Shown here one piece after another: positions 61,164-64,000 of a stretch of 64,000 nt of DNA; positions within the stretch are counted from its first letter, which is position 1; each line of letters begins with the position of its first letter. The DNA is taken from the NCBI RefSeq assembly GCF_002288265.1, contig NZ_CP016778.1, positions 1,178,001 through 1,242,000 of the forward strand, read 5' to 3'. The position numbers were made by a program, and so were the translations under genes. The notes beneath the pieces are model-generated. The model did not search any database. It was not told the origin of the DNA and worked only from the letters and a program-made list of their open reading frames with translations. The DNA comes from Candidatus Planktophila versatilis (GTDB taxonomy: Bacteria > Actinomycetota > Actinomycetes > Nanopelagicales > Nanopelagicaceae).

Positions 61164-61915
61164 ATTGGCTTCTCTTTGCCCTCGTAGGGTCAGCAGCTCA
61201 GTTAATTGATGGCTCTCTGGGAATGGGTTTTGGACTCACAAGTTCGACTCTCTTAGTCACGCTAGGGGCATCTGCAGTGGTTGCCTCTACCGCTGTTCAT
61301 ATCGCTGAAATCGGTACGACTCTCGCATCCGGTGCTTCTCACTGGCATGCTGAGAATATAGATAAGAAGATTCTTCTCAGGTTGGCTATTCCAGGAGGAA
61401 TTGGCGCGTTCTTAGGGGCCACATTCCTTACATTTATTGATCTTTCAAGTTCTAAGGTATTTATCTCAACGCTCTTACTTTTCTTAGGTTTCTTACTTCT
61501 CTACCGCAATGTATTTAAGACCGAACCACAAACTAATTTGTTAGAGATAAAAAATCCGCGTTTCCTCACCTACCTTGGTTTCACTGGTGGATTTGTTGAT
61601 GCATCAGGTGGTGGAGGTTGGGGCCCAATTGTTACGCCAACTCTGATGACAACGACAACAACTGAACCTCGTAAAGTTATCGGAACAGTGAGCGCAGCAG
61701 AATTTGTCGTTGCACTTTCTGCTTCTGCCGGATTCTTGGCACAGATTGGGCGCATTGATATTAATTGGTCAACAGTTGGCGGATTGGCACTTGGTGGAGT
61801 CATCGCCGCCCCAGTTGCAGCGCGCCTAGTTGGCCGTTTACCCGCAAAGTATCTTGGAATTATCGTGGCGGTAGGAATTATCGTATTGAATGCAATTCAG
61901 ATTATTCGTGCGTAA
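61160..61915 (+). CDS. TauE/SafE-family anion permease
   Basis: The 251-residue protein has about seven to eight helices and the TauE pattern: QLIDGSLGMGFGLTSSTLL near residue 14 and GFTGGFVDASGGGGWGPIVTPTL near 135, the two Gly-rich repeats. The family moves sulfite, sulfonates or related anions. Coupling to cysNC by a four-base overlap suggests sulfate or sulfite traffic for the sulfation system, either import of sulfate or export of excess. Direction is not predictable. Confidence 0.86.
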   Translation: MNWLLFALVGSAAQLIDGSLGMGFGLTSSTLLVTLGASAVVASTAVHIAEIGTTLASGASHWHAENIDKKILLRLAIPGGIGAFLGATFLTFIDLSSSKVFISTLLLFLGFLLLYRNVFKTEPQTNLLEIKNPRFLTYLGFTGGFVDASGGGGWGPIVTPTLMTTTTTEPRKVIGTVSAAEFVVALSASAGFLAQIGRIDINWSTVGGLALGGVIAAPVAARLVGRLPAKYLGIIVAVGIIVLNAIQIIRA

Positions 61916-62049
61916 AACTCGCTGAAACACGCATTAGTTGCAAGTTTTTACCACTTCATAGATAATTGGTTTGCGTTCATTCGCAAAACCAAAGGAGAGT
62001 ACTTCTCAAACGGTTTCTAAATCAGAAACATTTGCCGTACAGCTTTACA

Positions 62050-63456
62050 ATGACTACACAAGCAGCGATCCAATCGCAACATGCAGCAACACACCGATAC
62101 GTACCGTCCACATCAACTCCAGTTTCGCCAGAAAAAGTAGCTTCTGTACTTAAGGCTGAATGGGAATTATTCACACAAGGCACCAAAGCATCTGAGACTG
62201 AGAGCAAGCGGGCATTTAACTCACTGCCACTTGGCGTCACCTCTAGCTTCCAGCACTGGGATCCCTACCCGATCTCCATCTCATCGGCCAAGGGCGCATA
62301 TATGACCGATGTCGACGGTCGCCAATTACTCGACCTCTCTATGGGCTTTGGCGCAATGCTCGCCGGCCACCTGAACCCAATTGTGATTGAAGAGATTGAA
62401 GCCTCCCTGAAGCAAGGCATGCTCTTCGTGACTCCTTCCCCGACCTCAACTGATGCGGCAGAGCGAATCTGTAAGCGCTTTGGAATCGACCAAGTTCGAT
62501 TTACCAATTCAGGCACCGAATCAACAATGTATGCCGTCCGCGTTGCCCGCTCTGCGACCCAGAAGATGGGCATTCTAAAAATTGAGGGTGGCTACCACGG
62601 TAGCTATGACCCATTTGTAGTTTCTTCCAAGCCACCGGTTGCAGAAGCTGGAGACGCTGAAGAGCCAACTCCTTATATTGACTCAAATCTGGTGCCCGGA
62701 GATATCTATGTCGTTCCATTTAATAACATTGAAGCACTCGAGCGTATGTTTGCAAGCAACGCAAATAAAATTGCCTGCTTCATCGTCGAGCCTGTTCTAG
62801 AGAACATTGCGATTGTTCTTCCTGATGCAGGTTATCTCGAGCGAGTTCGTGAACTCTGCGATCAATACAACGTAATCCTGATCTTTGATGAAGTTAAAAC
62901 TGGACTCACAGCGGGTGCACACGGTGCATCTGCTCGACTTGGCGTAAAGCCAGATCTCATCACTCTTGCAAAATCTATAGGTGGCGGACTTCCACTTGCC
63001 GCCTTCGGTGGCAAGAAGAAATACATGGACTTTGTCAGCAACGGAAAAATGGCACACTTTGGAACTTTTAACGGTAACCCGCTTGCAATGGCAGGTGTTC
63101 GCGCCATAGATCGTATTTGTACTGATGAGGCACTTGCAGCAGCTGAAGAGTTGAACCTGCAGGCACTTACACGCATCGGTCAGATTATCGATGAATACCA
63201 ACTTCCAGCACACACTGTCGGTTTTGGTGTGAAGGGCTGCGTTACCTGGTCAACAACACCAGTTCGCAACTATCGTGACTATAAAGCATCTGACTTTGGT
63301 ATCGCAGAAGCGCACTGGTTATTTGCCCTCAACCGCGGAATCATCACTCCGCCAGGACTTGATGAGCAATGGTTAATTTCACTGGCGCATGGCCAGGCTG
63401 AAATTGATTTACTAGTTGAAGATTTCCGCGAGTTTGCGAAGGCAATAAGAGCGTAA
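62050..63456 (+). CDS. Class-III PLP aminotransferase (GSA aminomutase-like)
   Basis: The 468-residue PLP enzyme shows FTNSGTESTMYAVRVARSAT near 145, EGGYHGSYDPFV, LIFDEVKTGLTAGAHGAS with the PLP Asp, and the Schiff-base Lys in LITLAKSIGGGLPLAAFGG. The NSGTE and YHGSYD elements resemble glutamate-1-semialdehyde aminomutase, but a haem-synthesis role is not certain and a substrate-specific aminotransferase is possible. The start at 62050 (MTTQAA) is preferred; the frame is open from 61966. A terminator hairpin follows the stop. Confidence 0.8.
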   Translation: MTTQAAIQSQHAATHRYVPSTSTPVSPEKVASVLKAEWELFTQGTKASETESKRAFNSLPLGVTSSFQHWDPYPISISSAKGAYMTDVDGRQLLDLSMGFGAMLAGHLNPIVIEEIEASLKQGMLFVTPSPTSTDAAERICKRFGIDQVRFTNSGTESTMYAVRVARSATQKMGILKIEGGYHGSYDPFVVSSKPPVAEAGDAEEPTPYIDSNLVPGDIYVVPFNNIEALERMFASNANKIACFIVEPVLENIAIVLPDAGYLERVRELCDQYNVILIFDEVKTGLTAGAHGASARLGVKPDLITLAKSIGGGLPLAAFGGKKKYMDFVSNGKMAHFGTFNGNPLAMAGVRAIDRICTDEALAAAEELNLQALTRIGQIIDEYQLPAHTVGFGVKGCVTWSTTPVRNYRDYKASDFGIAEAHWLFALNRGIITPPGLDEQWLISLAHGQAEIDLLVEDFREFAKAIRA

Positions 63457-63463
63457 AGAAGAA

Positions 63464-63494
63464 AAGCCCCGAGTGTGAAAGGCACTCGAGGCTT
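63464..63494. terminator. Bidirectional terminator between the aminotransferase and tRNA-Arg
   Basis: AAGCC-C-CGAGTG pairs with CACTCG-A-GGCTT: 11 pairs with one mismatch and a seven-base loop. On the minus strand it is followed by TTTTCTTCTTT, so it serves tRNA-Arg best; on the plus strand the T-run is weak. Confidence 0.7.
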
Positions 63495-63500
63495 AACTTG

Positions 63501-63573
63501 TGCGCGCGAAGGGATTCGAACCCCTAACCTTCTGATCCGTAGTCAGATGCTCTATCCGTTGAGCTACGCACGC
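63501..63573 (-). tRNA. tRNA-Arg (anticodon ACG)
   Basis: The 73-base cloverleaf has acceptor GCGTGCG/CGCGCGC with one G-U pair, anticodon stem TCTGA/TCAGA with loop CTACGGA (ACG), and T arm AGGGG-TTCGAAT-CCCTT. No CCA is encoded. A34 is the TadA substrate, and tadA is in this window. Confidence 0.95.
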
Positions 63574-63656
63574 CTATTAAATTGTGTATTGCGAAAACGA
63601 ATACTACAGGCTTTTCTCGCTACTGAAAAACGCTTAAAACGAGCAGAAATTAATGC

Positions 63657-64000
<344 letters not shown>

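Noticed and set aside
62050-63456. Confident naming as hemL
   Set aside because: Core PLP motifs are shared by many class-III aminotransferases and no other haem gene is adjacent, so the specific function was not assigned.

Overview
The window looks like chromosome from a streamlined, moderately AT-leaning actinobacterium, most likely of the freshwater acI / Nanopelagicales type (Planktophila-like). Actinobacterial marker families support this: BldC, DUF3073, DUF5302, the tRNA-adenosine-deaminase-associated protein, an SCP-like protein inside the pur operon, a GlxR/Crp regulator divergent from nth, and a RidA-DUF4177 pair. Short intergenic gaps, 1-4 bp gene overlaps and many apparently leaderless genes (TANNNT about 6-7 nt before ATG/GTG) fit a compact genome. 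The genus is inferred; no rRNA is present.

Layout. 1-3947: partial membrane gene, SpoU methylase, TPR protein, Ni/Co permease, EamA permease. 3967-6577: a tRNA-Lys locus with two complete identical genes plus a 45-bp 3' fragment, which delimit two single-gene segments encoding secreted proteins. 6626-12514: Sua5, a GT4 glycosyltransferase, a SIMPL protein, tRNA-Glu/Asp/Phe, DUF5302, a WecA/TagO-like transferase, BldC and DUF3073. 12635-26818: one long minus-strand operon-like run, from a 33-codon hydrophobic peptide and fba through purA-purD-purB-purC-purS-purQ-purL-scp-purF-purM to a membrane glycosyltransferase and a methyltransferase. 26960-39957: conserved actinobacterial housekeeping blocks (acs, cvpA-tlpA-nth, crp, ridA, yqeY, gmd-fcl, asd-lysC, recR-dnaX).

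40043-41543 holds SRP RNA and tRNA-Ser(GGA), followed by another secreted-protein segment and a small zinc-ribbon gene, both bounded by degenerate copies of the tRNA-Ser 3' end. 41603-53817: gabD, an APC permease fused to an OB-fold, tadA and its partner, upp-mez-dedA, a DMT permease, an ABC-F ATPase and kynU-kynA. 53814-61915: three glycosyltransferases divergent from sulfotransferase-cysD-cysNC-TauE, which reads as activated-sulfate (PAPS) supply for a sulfated surface glycan. The window ends with a class-III aminotransferase, tRNA-Arg and the 3' end of a guaB1-like gene.

Working together: the pur block makes AMP and IMP-derived nucleotides; acs, mez, fba and gabD serve central carbon metabolism; gmd-fcl, the WecA-like enzyme, the glycosyltransferases and the sulfation genes point to a fucose-containing and possibly sulfated envelope. 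The most unusual signal is the pair of tRNA loci (Lys and Ser), each with tRNA 3'-end duplications bracketing single small cargo genes and no integrase in sight. The two loci share a cargo type with a common Cys-containing N-terminal module.
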